Positions 1 to 8,155 of a stretch of DNA of 64,000 bases are shown piece after piece. The notes under the pieces are model-generated. The model saw only the letters and a list, made by a program, of their open reading frames with translations, did not search any database and was not told the DNA's origin. Position 1 is the first letter of the stretch. Every line of letters begins with the position of its first letter. The stretch covers positions 1,674,001-1,738,000 of the forward strand of contig NZXX01000001.1 in the NCBI GenBank assembly GCA_002702065.1, written 5' to 3'. The stretch is from Anaerolineaceae bacterium (lineage in GTDB: Bacteria; Chloroflexota; Anaerolineae; Aggregatilineales; Phototrophicaceae). The translations under genes were made by a program, and so were the position numbers.

Positions 1-396
1 GATCGCGGGTTTCCACGGCAGCATGACGCGGTACAGGTCCGGGTCGAAGGCCAATTCGCGTTGGGCGGCAATCGTTCGAAGGCTGGCGATTTGCTCTGGT
101 GGGGCGACAACAATAGATGTCGGCTCGGTGGTGACCACATGCCACGACGCCATAAAGGAGCCGTTGTAGATTTCGACAATCGCTGGCTGATCTTCCGTCG
201 CCAGCGTGATGACCGCCTGATCACCTTGAAGGTTGAATCGGATTTCGCTGCCTGTAGTAAACAGCGACCGTGCAAAGGCATTTTCGTTGAGATGTTGGCG
301 CAGGTCTAATGGCACCCGGCATAGTTGCAGACCTTCTTCAGAGCTGCCCTCGATGAGCGCTTCGATGTTATGGAGTTCCACGTTTTTGTAAATCAA
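1..396 (-). CDS. SGNH/GDSL-type hydrolase, N-terminal fragment (truncated by window edge)
   Basis: An open frame of 132 codons runs off the left edge. It begins at a TTG (394-396) preceded by AAAGGA at a good distance; no ATG lies nearby in frame. The protein opens with LIYKNVELHN and then reads as a beta-rich domain (GSEIRFNLQGDQAVITL), ending near LPWKPAI. From memory this resembles the N-terminal beta-sandwich found ahead of the catalytic domain in some SGNH/GDSL esterases. The catalytic GDS and DxxH blocks would lie outside the window, so activity cannot be judged. It is the last visible gene downstream of the sugar ABC importer, on the same strand and 108 bases after the second permease, so it may act on the imported substrate. 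Confidence 0.6.
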   Translation of the reverse strand, partial: MIYKNVELHNIEALIEGSSEEGLQLCRVPLDLRQHLNENAFARSLFTTGSEIRFNLQGDQAVITLATEDQPAIVEIYNGSFMASWHVVTTEPTSIVVAPPEQIASLRTIAAQRELAFDPDLYRVMLPWKPAI

Positions 397-504
397 GCGA
401 ATGTCCTTTGTGTGATGATCGCGAGTGGTTGATGTAAGAGTGCTGTGTTTGCTTGATTGTGCCAACAGGGTTGGGCTTACATCTATGCCATCGTTGCCAT
501 CGCT

Positions 505-1335
505 TTAGCCTTTGACTGCGCCAGCAGATAACCCCTGCACGACAAAGCGTTGTGCCAGATAATACAGGACCATCACCGGTACAGCGGCTGCCACGGCCCC
601 GGCCATGATCAACCCCCAGCGGAAGACATCACCAGTAATCAGATAACTGATCGCCACCGGGACGGTGCGCAGGTCCTGCGAGGTGATGAAGATCAGACCG
701 AATAATAGTTCATTCCAGGCGGCGGTAAAGGTAAACACGCTGACCGCAACCAGCCCTGGCCCTGACAGCGGCAGCAGGATGCGCAAAAATGCCTGAAGGC
801 GCGTTGCCCCATCGACCATCGCCTGTTCTTCCAGATCAACCGGGATACTCTTAAAGTAGCCCATCAGCAGCCATGTACTGAGCGGGGCGGCGAAGGTCAG
901 ATATACGAAGATAAGCCCGTGCAGTGTGTTGCCGAGCTGCATGCGCGCGATGATAACCGACAGGGGGATAAACAACATGGCGCTGGGTGTGAGATAGGTA
1001 AACAGGATCAGCCGGCCAAACCAGTCTCGATACAGGTAGCGCAGGCGCACCAGACTGTAGGCCGCCATGCTGCTGAAGAGCACCGATACCAAGGTTGACA
1101 TGCCGGCGACGAGGATGCTGTTACGAATATTGATGAGGAATCCATCCTCAATCAAATCCTGATAATTCTGAAGCGTTGCGTTGATCGGCAGCAGGGATGG
1201 TGACCGGTAAATATCGCGCGGCAGCTTGAGCGAAATAATCAGCATGTAATAAATCGGAAACAGGATGACCACGGCCAGCAGCAGCAGCAGCCCGTAGTAG
1301 ATAATCTTCTGGGTGAGTGTTGGCTTATCCAGCAT
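505..1335 (-). CDS. Carbohydrate ABC transporter permease, MalG/CUT1 type
   Basis: A 276-residue inner-membrane permease with about six hydrophobic segments. The EAA loop, which docks on the ATPase, is visible around residues 170-190 (EEQAMVDGA ... RILLP). Length and layout match the MalG/AraQ half of CUT1 sugar importers. The start overlaps the end of the preceding permease gene region: only three bases separate them, and a GGAGG ribosome site covers the upstream stop codon, so the two are probably translationally coupled. No ATPase gene lies in this operon; CUT1 systems often share one MsmK-like ATPase encoded elsewhere. The substrate is unknown; a sugar or sugar-acid derivative is the default inference. 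Confidence 0.93.
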   Translation of the reverse strand: MLDKPTLTQKIIYYGLLLLLAVVILFPIYYMLIISLKLPRDIYRSPSLLPINATLQNYQDLIEDGFLINIRNSILVAGMSTLVSVLFSSMAAYSLVRLRYLYRDWFGRLILFTYLTPSAMLFIPLSVIIARMQLGNTLHGLIFVYLTFAAPLSTWLLMGYFKSIPVDLEEQAMVDGATRLQAFLRILLPLSGPGLVAVSVFTFTAAWNELLFGLIFITSQDLRTVPVAISYLITGDVFRWGLIMAGAVAAAVPVMVLYYLAQRFVVQGLSAGAVKG

Positions 1336-1338
1336 CGG

Positions 1339-2265
1339 CTAATCCTCCCTTTGCAGCAGCGTGGCGACAATGACCGCCAGTACGCCGAATACCGGCAGCA
1401 GCGACACCGACACGGCTGCGGCTTCGCCAATGCGCAGACTTTGCAGGCCATAGTAGGCTAATACGGGGAATGTCATGGTTGCGTTTGATGGCCCGCCACC
1501 CGTCATGAGCCAGATGGCCTCGAAGCTGTTGGTGGTCCAGATGGTTGAGACGAGTACGACCACCAAAATGACATGCCGAATGCCGGGCAGTGTGACATGC
1601 CGGAAGCGCCCAAAGGCGTTGGCGCCGTCCAGTGCTGCGGATTCATACAACTCACGCGGGATTGCCTGCATACCAGCGAGGAAGGAGATAACCCAGAAGG
1701 GGAAACCGCGCCAGAAACTGGCGACAATGACACTGGGCATGGCCAGTTCCTTGGTACTCAGAAAATCCACATGCGTATTGACCAGCCCGCTGTTAATCAG
1801 GATGTAGTTAAAAGCGCCACCCTGTGGGGCAAAGAGCAGTTTCCAAGTAATGAACGCTACAAAGGCAGGCATGGCCCAGGGAATCAGAATGAGGCCGCGC
1901 CACACCTGACGAAAGCGAATCTGCTGGTTGAGCAAAACCGCGATGCCCATGCCCAGGACCAGTTTGAGCGACTGTACCGACGTGACCAGCACAACGGTAT
2001 TCACAATGGTCGCCTGAAAACTGGGCTGACCAACCAGATAGGCATAATTGGCGAGGCCGACAAATGTGCCTTCGGTGCCAATCTGCCGGTCTGTAAAGCT
2101 GATAAAAATAGCAAAGAAAAATGGATAAACGACCAGCAGCAGAATGCACGTGATCAGCGGCGCGATAAGCAGATAGCCCATAAGGCTCTCGGATTGGCGC
2201 AGGTTGAGCCGAGAAAACAGTGTCCGCCCGCCGACCTGTGGGATGGCTGGTTGAGACATGGTCAT
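1339..2265 (-). CDS. Carbohydrate ABC transporter permease, MalF/UgpA type
   Basis: A 308-residue permease with a cytosolic N-terminal tail of about 28 residues, then six or so membrane segments. The EAA motif is seen near residues 205-230 (ELYESAALDGA ... TLPG). It is the MalF-like partner of the permease that follows it. The order binding protein, MalF-like, MalG-like on one strand is the standard CUT1 operon layout. It lies 77 bases after the binding-protein stop, and a stable hairpin sits in that gap. Confidence 0.93.
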   Translation of the reverse strand: MTMSQPAIPQVGGRTLFSRLNLRQSESLMGYLLIAPLITCILLLVVYPFFFAIFISFTDRQIGTEGTFVGLANYAYLVGQPSFQATIVNTVVLVTSVQSLKLVLGMGIAVLLNQQIRFRQVWRGLILIPWAMPAFVAFITWKLLFAPQGGAFNYILINSGLVNTHVDFLSTKELAMPSVIVASFWRGFPFWVISFLAGMQAIPRELYESAALDGANAFGRFRHVTLPGIRHVILVVVLVSTIWTTNSFEAIWLMTGGGPSNATMTFPVLAYYGLQSLRIGEAAAVSVSLLPVFGVLAVIVATLLQRED

Positions 2266-2304
2266 AGCCTTTTATTTAAGTAAACAATACACCAGAGACA
2301 GTGA

Positions 2305-2330
2305 GGGGCGACACAGCGCCGCCCCTTTTT
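2305..2330 (-). terminator. Intercistronic hairpin after the binding-protein gene
   Basis: A six-pair GC-only stem GGGGCG/CGCCCC (2305-2310 with 2320-2325) lies between the binding-protein stop and the first permease. The T run is on the plus-strand 3' side, so for the minus-strand transcript it precedes the stem. It therefore looks more like an RNA 3'-end-protecting or attenuating hairpin than a full terminator, as is common behind binding-protein genes that need more copies than their permeases. Confidence 0.5.
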
Positions 2331-2342
2331 AACAGTGAACCG

Positions 2343-3629
2343 TTATTGATATTTATCGTAGATCGCCTGGCATGCCGCCTGCGTTTCCATGACGGCTTCG
2401 TCAATGCTCAGGCCGTCCACCACGACACGCTGCACCATCTTGGGTGTCAGGAAGTTGGTCTGGTACTCGGCAAAGGCCGCCGTGTCTTTGTCCGGGAACG
2501 CGCCGGGCGTACCGTTCACGATCAGGTCGAGCAGACCAGCATGAACCGGACTTTCCTCGAACACAGGTGCGCCAAGCTGGCTCTCAAGGGCTGGACCATA
2601 GATGGCTTCGTTGAAGTATTCGGCCATGAATTCATCATCGGCCAGATACGCCAGCAGGTCCGCCGCCAGTTCCTTATGATTGCTTGTGCTGGGGATGGAA
2701 CGCACCACCGTGCTAAACGGCGAGACACGCATCACCGGGCCGCCGGGCAGCGCCGAATAGCGGGTGCCGTCGCCCAGTTCGGGGTCATTGTCGCGCATAT
2801 ACAGGTAGACGCTGCCGGGATTGGCAATGAACAGCGCTTGCCCGGATTGGTAGGCTGTGTTGTCGCCAGCGCCATCCCATGTGGTGGCACCCGGCGGGAA
2901 AGCGCCCTGTTCGTAAACGCCGGAAATCCAGGTCAGGAACTCGCGGGCTTCCGGGCTGTCAATCGTGCAGCTCGTACCTTCATCATTGGCGATGCGGCCA
3001 CCATAGGAGTGCAGCATGGTGGTTGTGATATTGCCATCACCGACGTTAGACAGCGCAATACCCATGCCATAATGCTCCGGCGGATTCTGCGCGGCTATGG
3101 CCATCTCGGCCATTTCTGCCCATGTTTCGGGTGCGTCGGGGTAGCCAGCGGGTTCCAGAACGTCGTTGCGGCGGAAAAGCACGTTGCCATTGGCTGCATA
3201 GGGGATGCCATAGACCACGCCATCGAGTTCTTCTGCCTTGACGTGTTGTTCAACACCCGGCAGCCAGCCGCCATGTTCTTCACCAATCTGTTCGAACAAC
3301 TCATCCAGCTGTTCGAGCTGGCCGTTTTGCGCCAGCAGCAGCATAAAGTCACGACCAAGATCAAGCGCATCCGGCAGCGTGCCCGCTTCTACGGCTGCCG
3401 ATACGCGCTGAACGGTTTCGTTCTGGTTGATCATGACCACGTCAACGTTGATGCCGCGCTCTTCGCCCCATTCGCGGATCTTGTCTTCAAACATCGAATT
3501 GGCTGCGTCGGAGAAGATGAGGCCGCCCCAATAAACAAAGGTATCCTGCGCCAGTACCGGCTGAATGAGCAAAGTGCCCATCACCGCGACTGCCAGCAGC
3601 AGGATAATCTTATTCGCTCCACGGTTCAT
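2343..3629 (-). CDS. Extracellular solute-binding protein, family 1 (sugar ABC importer)
   Basis: A 428-residue secreted binding protein. The N-terminus is a clear signal peptide (MNRGANK, then a hydrophobic run ending in PVLA-QD). No cysteine follows the hydrophobic core, so it is not an obvious lipoprotein. The mature part has the family-1 pattern, with NGNVLFRRNDVLE, PETWAEMAEMA and a late GPALES block. It delivers substrate to the two permeases downstream. A near-consensus promoter with a leader of about 115 bases precedes it, so it can be transcribed separately from the amidohydrolase upstream. The ligand cannot be named from sequence. Confidence 0.92.
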   Translation of the reverse strand: MNRGANKIILLLAVAVMGTLLIQPVLAQDTFVYWGGLIFSDAANSMFEDKIREWGEERGINVDVVMINQNETVQRVSAAVEAGTLPDALDLGRDFMLLLAQNGQLEQLDELFEQIGEEHGGWLPGVEQHVKAEELDGVVYGIPYAANGNVLFRRNDVLEPAGYPDAPETWAEMAEMAIAAQNPPEHYGMGIALSNVGDGNITTTMLHSYGGRIANDEGTSCTIDSPEAREFLTWISGVYEQGAFPPGATTWDGAGDNTAYQSGQALFIANPGSVYLYMRDNDPELGDGTRYSALPGGPVMRVSPFSTVVRSIPSTSNHKELAADLLAYLADDEFMAEYFNEAIYGPALESQLGAPVFEESPVHAGLLDLIVNGTPGAFPDKDTAAFAEYQTNFLTPKMVQRVVVDGLSIDEAVMETQAACQAIYDKYQ

Positions 3630-3751
3630 CGTATTTTCCCTTATGATATATATGCAAAAAATGTATTGATCGGATATTTTTCGCCGCTAAATAGTCAGCC
3701 AGCCTCCTTTCTGAACCGATAAATTATAACTTATAACCGAGCTATGACTTC

Positions 3752-3780
3752 AACATAACGTAATCCGAAGCCAGTGTCAA
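3752..3780 (-). promoter_or_regulatory. Sigma-70-type promoter for the sugar ABC operon
   Basis: Read on the minus strand, TTGACA (3780-3775) is followed by exactly 17 bases and TATGTT (3757-3752). Transcription would begin near 3745, about 115 bases upstream of the binding-protein start. The leader contains a doubled TTATAA motif (around 3723-3736), a possible operator, and an AAAGGAGG with no start codon at the usual distance. Confidence 0.7.
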
Positions 3781-3857
3781 ACAAGTGCTGTTGTGGCCTG
3801 TTGGGCGAACTGCTTTGGCGGTGTTTTCGTACGAATGATCGCCATTACCCCGCTTCA

Positions 3858-4664
3858 CTACGGCGTGATTTTGAGCAGTCGTGCCAGATTATCGCCTTTG
3901 ACAGCATCACGATCTGAAGCGGACAAATGGCTCAGATGCGCATCCACGATTTCGGGTGTGCCACTGCCCCAGACCATGCGCTGCGATCCAAATGCATCGA
4001 CCAGCAGACGGGTGAAACGCCGTGCGCTCTCGTAAAGGGGCGCATCCGTTGCGAAGTGATCCAGCCCGGAAAGTTTCATGTAGACATTGTCGAACGCGGC
4101 CAGTGCCAGCATGTCAGCGTATTCGACGGCGTTGCCCATCTGGGGTTCGCCCACGTGGTCGATCAGCACTGTGCATTGCGGATACGCTTGGATGAGATCG
4201 ATCACCTGTGCCGCATAATTGGGGCCGATGTGCAGTTCGACGATCAGGCCCAGCGCCGCCGCTTTTTCCCACAGTGCGATCACGCCGGGGTCGGCAAAAC
4301 TGTTGAGATAAAATTCCTTGCCACGGTGCGCGTGGAAGCGGGTTGAGATGATGCGTGGCTCCTGTTCAACCAAAGCAGCGAGTTTTTGCGGAGCGTCTTC
4401 GTCATGCGGGTAAAACAGGCTGGTGCCAAACAATTTGTCCGGCTCTTGCTTGAGGCTGTCCAGGACCAGACGGTGATCGTCGCCATAGGGTTCCGGGTGG
4501 ACGATGACGGCATAGTCGATATTCATGGCTGCCATTCGGTCCAGATAGCTGCCTAACGGGTCAGGCGAAAGCTGTGCAGTAGAAGGGGCATAAGCGGCCC
4601 TTGGGTGAAAAGGGTAGCGGGCGGTGTCCTGACTAAAAAGATGGGTGTTCCATTCAATAATCAT
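3858..4664 (-). CDS. Amidohydrolase-2 family TIM-barrel protein with altered metal ligands
   Basis: A 268-residue protein with the amidohydrolase-2 (COG2159-like) barrel pattern. Visible are EWNTHLF at strand 1, RFHAHRG, ELHIGPN, LIDHVGEP and VWGSGTP at strand 8. The usual HxH of strand 1 is reduced to one His, and the usual strand-8 Asp (GSDYP type) is Gly. The protein may therefore be metal-independent, as in the related LigI lactonases, or changed in function. It follows the MlrC-like gene by 51 bases on the same strand, so the two are probably one transcript. The substrate is unknown; a lactone or amide is possible. Confidence 0.75.
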   Translation of the reverse strand: MIIEWNTHLFSQDTARYPFHPRAAYAPSTAQLSPDPLGSYLDRMAAMNIDYAVIVHPEPYGDDHRLVLDSLKQEPDKLFGTSLFYPHDEDAPQKLAALVEQEPRIISTRFHAHRGKEFYLNSFADPGVIALWEKAAALGLIVELHIGPNYAAQVIDLIQAYPQCTVLIDHVGEPQMGNAVEYADMLALAAFDNVYMKLSGLDHFATDAPLYESARRFTRLLVDAFGSQRMVWGSGTPEIVDAHLSHLSASDRDAVKGDNLARLLKITP

Positions 4665-4715
4665 AAGGCCTCGTTGTGTGGTTTCTGGTCCGGCAAGTAG
4701 GGGTGTGAACGTCGA

Positions 4716-6197
4716 TTAGCGGGCTGACCATTGCGGCAGATCGTCTAATGGATAAATTGGCCGGGGCAGCTGCTGCCAGTCGAAGTCTTGCAGGCGCGAC
4801 ATGGTGGCCCCCGGCGTGTTGACCCGGATCACCTCAGACGTCATGTCGCGATAATACTGCCAGTTGCTGGCTGTTTTGACGACGAGCATTTTTGCTTCGG
4901 CGGGTTCTACCCCAAAATGGCGATACACAATCGGATGATTGCCACCAATCCCTCGCGCTTCGCAAACGACAATCTGAATGCTGCCCGCTTTGAGCAGCAC
5001 GGCGCGCCCCAGGTCAAAGGATTCCAGGCCGATGACCACGGCTTCGATGCGCCCGCCACCGATTTTGACGACTTCGGCTGTGATCTCAACAGGTTGACCA
5101 AAGTTATGATCGAGCTTGCCGCCTAACTGAACGGTGATCTCGCTGCCCACACCCGCGTTTATGGCAATACCGACCACCTCCGGGTCAACGAGCGTGAGCA
5201 GGGCAGGCTGTGTAATTTGCTGGCGCAGCATTTCGGTCAGAATGGTCGTGCTGTCACCGGTCGCCCCACCAAAAACGGCATCGCCCGTATCGGAAAGGAT
5301 GACGACGCCGTTTTCTGCTGCCACCGCGCGGCGAATGGCGACCTCCGGGGTAACGCTGTCCATGACCCAGAACTGGTCGCGCAGCTGCCACGCTTTGTCC
5401 GCCAGTTCTGCGGCCAGTTCTCGCGCCAGAGCCGGGTCGTTATTGGTGACGACTGCTGCTGCCCAACCGCCTTCGGGCACATCCAGCCACGGCTGCATGG
5501 GGAAGGTGGACGCCGAAACCACGCCGGGACGTGTCTCCATCTCGCGTGCCAGATCGAACCATTCTTTCATCGGCCCATGACTGGTTAAGAACTGTTCCTG
5601 ATGGGTAATCATCGGGATTTTCTGCCACGCCATTGTCGGCGCAATTTCGCCGCGCAGTTGGGCGATAAGCATCCTGGCGGCCTGCTGCCCGGTGTCGAAG
5701 GGGTTATGCGGCTGGGTGCGGTGGGCGACCAGGCCGTTGGCATTTTCGACCATCATCTGCGTCAGGTTGGCGTGGTGGTCGAGCGCGATGATGATGGGTA
5801 CATCGTCGCCCAATATCTCGCGGCTGATTGCCAGCAGGTGTCCTTCGGTATCCGGCTGGTTTTCCGCTTGCCCGGCGCCGTGCAGGTCAAAGAAAAAGGC
5901 GTCAACCGGCTTTGCGGCCTGCAACCCCGCGATGAGCTTGTCTTCAAAATACTTGAGCGTCTCGGCTGTGATGACACCGCTGGCCCCGGCCCACGCCCCG
6001 AACAGCGGGACGGGCGTCCAATCCAGTTCGCTCGATTCGGCGACATCCAGAAAACCGCCGACCGCGCCAACGCCTTTGGCTTTGTCGAGGACCTGCTGGC
6101 CTTCGTACAGGCCATAGAGTTTGAAGGTGTCGAGCGTGGTGGCAACCGGGCTGAAGGTACTGGTTTCCTGCCCAAACTTGGCGATTGCAATTCGCAT
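4716..6197 (-). CDS. M81 family metallopeptidase / MlrC-like protein
   Basis: A 493-residue protein of full family length with both MlrC parts: an N-terminal domain (about 1-295) and a C-terminal domain (about 300-480). Candidate zinc ligands are in DLHGAG (around residue 104), LDHHANLT (around 139) and HNPFDTG. MlrC was named for microcystin degradation, but most relatives lie in uncharacterised catabolic loci and probably cut small amide-containing compounds. The start ATG has GGAG at good spacing. It is the first gene of the minus-strand locus and divergent from the IlvD-like dehydratase across 196 bases. Confidence 0.88.
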   Translation of the reverse strand: MRIAIAKFGQETSTFSPVATTLDTFKLYGLYEGQQVLDKAKGVGAVGGFLDVAESSELDWTPVPLFGAWAGASGVITAETLKYFEDKLIAGLQAAKPVDAFFFDLHGAGQAENQPDTEGHLLAISREILGDDVPIIIALDHHANLTQMMVENANGLVAHRTQPHNPFDTGQQAARMLIAQLRGEIAPTMAWQKIPMITHQEQFLTSHGPMKEWFDLAREMETRPGVVSASTFPMQPWLDVPEGGWAAAVVTNNDPALARELAAELADKAWQLRDQFWVMDSVTPEVAIRRAVAAENGVVILSDTGDAVFGGATGDSTTILTEMLRQQITQPALLTLVDPEVVGIAINAGVGSEITVQLGGKLDHNFGQPVEITAEVVKIGGGRIEAVVIGLESFDLGRAVLLKAGSIQIVVCEARGIGGNHPIVYRHFGVEPAEAKMLVVKTASNWQYYRDMTSEVIRVNTPGATMSRLQDFDWQQLPRPIYPLDDLPQWSAR

Positions 6198-6335
6198 CAG
6201 GTTTCTCCGTTTGCCCTGTAGGGCTGTTAAAATCTATTGCAATAAATGGCGCTTCACATCACAAAGGGTGTGTGGGTGCAAATTTACTCTATTCTGGTGG
6301 GCGGGGCCAATATTCGCCACTGGTCCAAAAAGCAT

Positions 6336-6341
6336 TATACT
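6336..6341 (+). promoter_or_regulatory. Possible -10 box for the IlvD/Edd-like gene
   Basis: TATACT lies 53 bases before the chosen ATG in the divergent gap between the MlrC-like and IlvD-like genes. The -35 at 17 bases upstream (TTCGCC) is poor. A small inverted repeat, GCCC-TGTA-GGGC, at about 6213-6224 lies near the opposite start and could be an operator. Confidence 0.35.
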
Positions 6342-6393
6342 CATTCAGGATACGCAGCAACCGAATTATCCTTTTGAAAAGACTTGGGAACTC

Positions 6394-8118
6394 ATGGACA
6401 ACAACAAACCCAAAATGCGCAGTCAGGAATGGTTTGGCCGGTTTGATACGCTGGGCTTTACCCATCGCAGCTGGATGAAGAATCAAGGGTATCCCGATCA
6501 TGTTTTTGATGGCCGCCCGGTTATCGGCATCTGCAACACATGGTCAGAACTGACGCCCTGTAACGGGCATTTTCGCATTCTGGCGGAGTTTGTGCGGCGC
6601 GGGGTGTATGAGGCGGGTGGGCTGCCGCTGGAATTCCCGGCGATGTCGCTGGGCGAAATTTTGATGCGCCCGACGACCATGCTGTTTCGCAACCTGGCAA
6701 GCATGGAAATTGAGGAACTGATACGGGCGAACCCGCTGGATGGGGTGGTGTTGCTGACTGGCTGTGATAAAACGACACCATCGTGCCTGATGGGCGCTGC
6801 CAGCGTTGACCTGCCGACCATCGTCGTGAACGGCGGCCCGATGCTCAACGGTAAATTTCGCGGGCGCGATATTGGGTCCGGCACGGATGTATGGCGGCTG
6901 AGTGATGACCTGCGCGTCGGTGCCATTACCATGGACGATTATCTGGAAGCTGAATCGTGCATGTCGCGCAGCGATGGGCACTGTATGACGATGGGCACAG
7001 CGTCGACAATGGCCTGCATGGTGGAAGCGCTGGGTTTGACCCTGCCGGGCGCGGCGGCTATTCCGGCGGCGGATTCGCGGCGGCGCAAACTGGCACAACT
7101 ATCCGGCCAGCGTATTGTCGAGATGGTCAAGGAAGACCTGCGCCTCTCTCATATTCTGACGCGGCCTGCGCTTGAAAACGCCATCAAGATCAACGCGGCT
7201 GTGGGCGGATCAACCAACTTTGTGCTGCACCTGCTGGCCATCGCGGGGCGGCTGGGCATCGACCTGACACTGGATGACTTTGACCAGCTGGGGAGTCGTA
7301 TGCCACTGCTGGTGAACCTGATGCCATCGGGTGAATTCTTGATGGAAGATTTCTTTTACGCCGGGGGCTTGCCCGCTGTGATCCGCGAACTGCACGCCCA
7401 TTTGCATCAGGATGCCATCACGGTGAATGGGCAGACCATTGCTCAGAATACCGAGAATGCCCCGAACTACAATGCGGAGGTGATTGCGGCGCTGGATAAG
7501 CCTTTTCAGGTTGATGTGGGCCTGACCGTGCTGCGCGGGAATCTGTGTGAGCAGGGCGCTATCATCAAGCCATCGGCGGCGACGCCGAAGTTACTCAGAC
7601 ATCGCGGGCGGGCGGTTGTTTTTTCGGATTATGAAGATTATGAGGCGCGGATTGATCTGCCTGACCTCGATGTCGATCCGGATTGTATTCTGGTCTTGCA
7701 AAACGTAGGCCCCAAAGGCTACCCCGGTATGCCGGAAGTCGGCAATTTTCATCTGCCTAAAAAGCTGCTGGCGCAGGGCGTGACCGACATGATCCGTATT
7801 TCGGATGCGCGCATGAGTGGCACGGCCTTCGGGACAGTGGTACTGCACACTGCGCCGGAAGCCGCGATTGGTGGCACATTGGCGCTGGTCCAGGATGGGG
7901 ACATAATCGAGCTGGATGTGCCGGGACGGCGGCTGCATCTGGAAGTATCCGACGAAGAACTGGTCCGGCGGCGGGCGGCATGGCAACCCCGGCCACCCCA
8001 TAGCGAGCGCGGTTACGTCAGCCTGTATCTAGAGCATGTGCAGCAGGCAGATCAGGGCGTGGATTTTGACTTTCTGGTCGGCAAGTCCGGCGCGGCAGTG
8101 GCTCATGGGAATCACTAG
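6394..8118 (+). CDS. IlvD/Edd family dehydratase, probably sugar-acid (L-arabonate/D-xylonate) type
   Basis: A 574-residue IlvD/Edd dehydratase, which removes water from a 2,3-dihydroxy acid using an Fe-S cluster and Mg. Cluster-cysteine regions are seen at NTWSELTPCNGH (about residue 55) and GCDKTTPS (about 125), with SDGHCMTMGT near 195. The opening RSQEWF and the PCNGH form are, from memory, typical of pentonate dehydratases rather than biosynthetic IlvD. An in-frame extension upstream to 6121 would overlap the divergent MlrC-like gene; the ATG at 6394, with GGGA upstream, is chosen instead. Divergence from a sugar ABC/MlrC locus also favours a catabolic role. The exact substrate is inference. 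Confidence 0.88.
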   Translation: MDNNKPKMRSQEWFGRFDTLGFTHRSWMKNQGYPDHVFDGRPVIGICNTWSELTPCNGHFRILAEFVRRGVYEAGGLPLEFPAMSLGEILMRPTTMLFRNLASMEIEELIRANPLDGVVLLTGCDKTTPSCLMGAASVDLPTIVVNGGPMLNGKFRGRDIGSGTDVWRLSDDLRVGAITMDDYLEAESCMSRSDGHCMTMGTASTMACMVEALGLTLPGAAAIPAADSRRRKLAQLSGQRIVEMVKEDLRLSHILTRPALENAIKINAAVGGSTNFVLHLLAIAGRLGIDLTLDDFDQLGSRMPLLVNLMPSGEFLMEDFFYAGGLPAVIRELHAHLHQDAITVNGQTIAQNTENAPNYNAEVIAALDKPFQVDVGLTVLRGNLCEQGAIIKPSAATPKLLRHRGRAVVFSDYEDYEARIDLPDLDVDPDCILVLQNVGPKGYPGMPEVGNFHLPKKLLAQGVTDMIRISDARMSGTAFGTVVLHTAPEAAIGGTLALVQDGDIIELDVPGRRLHLEVSDEELVRRRAAWQPRPPHSERGYVSLYLEHVQQADQGVDFDFLVGKSGAAVAHGNH

Positions 8119-8155
8119 CCTTGTAGCCGGACAGTCTGCGCCGAACTCAGTGGCG

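Noticed and set aside
2301..3722. Long plus-strand open frame (473 codons) opposite the sugar-binding protein
   Set aside because: It is the antisense of a clear binding-protein gene with signal peptide and family motifs, has no recognisable domain, and its composition (many His, Arg, Gln) is typical of a shadow frame.
5601..6221. Plus-strand open frames over the MlrC-like gene
   Set aside because: Shadow of an evident 493-residue M81 protein.
6121..6393. N-terminal extension of the IlvD/Edd-like gene
   Set aside because: It overlaps the divergent gene and its promoter region; protein similarity begins at the ATG at 6394.
6394..8118. Biosynthetic dihydroxy-acid dehydratase (ilvD) for branched-chain amino acids
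   Set aside because: The N-terminal form and catabolic neighbours fit pentonate-type dehydratases better, though this is not proven.
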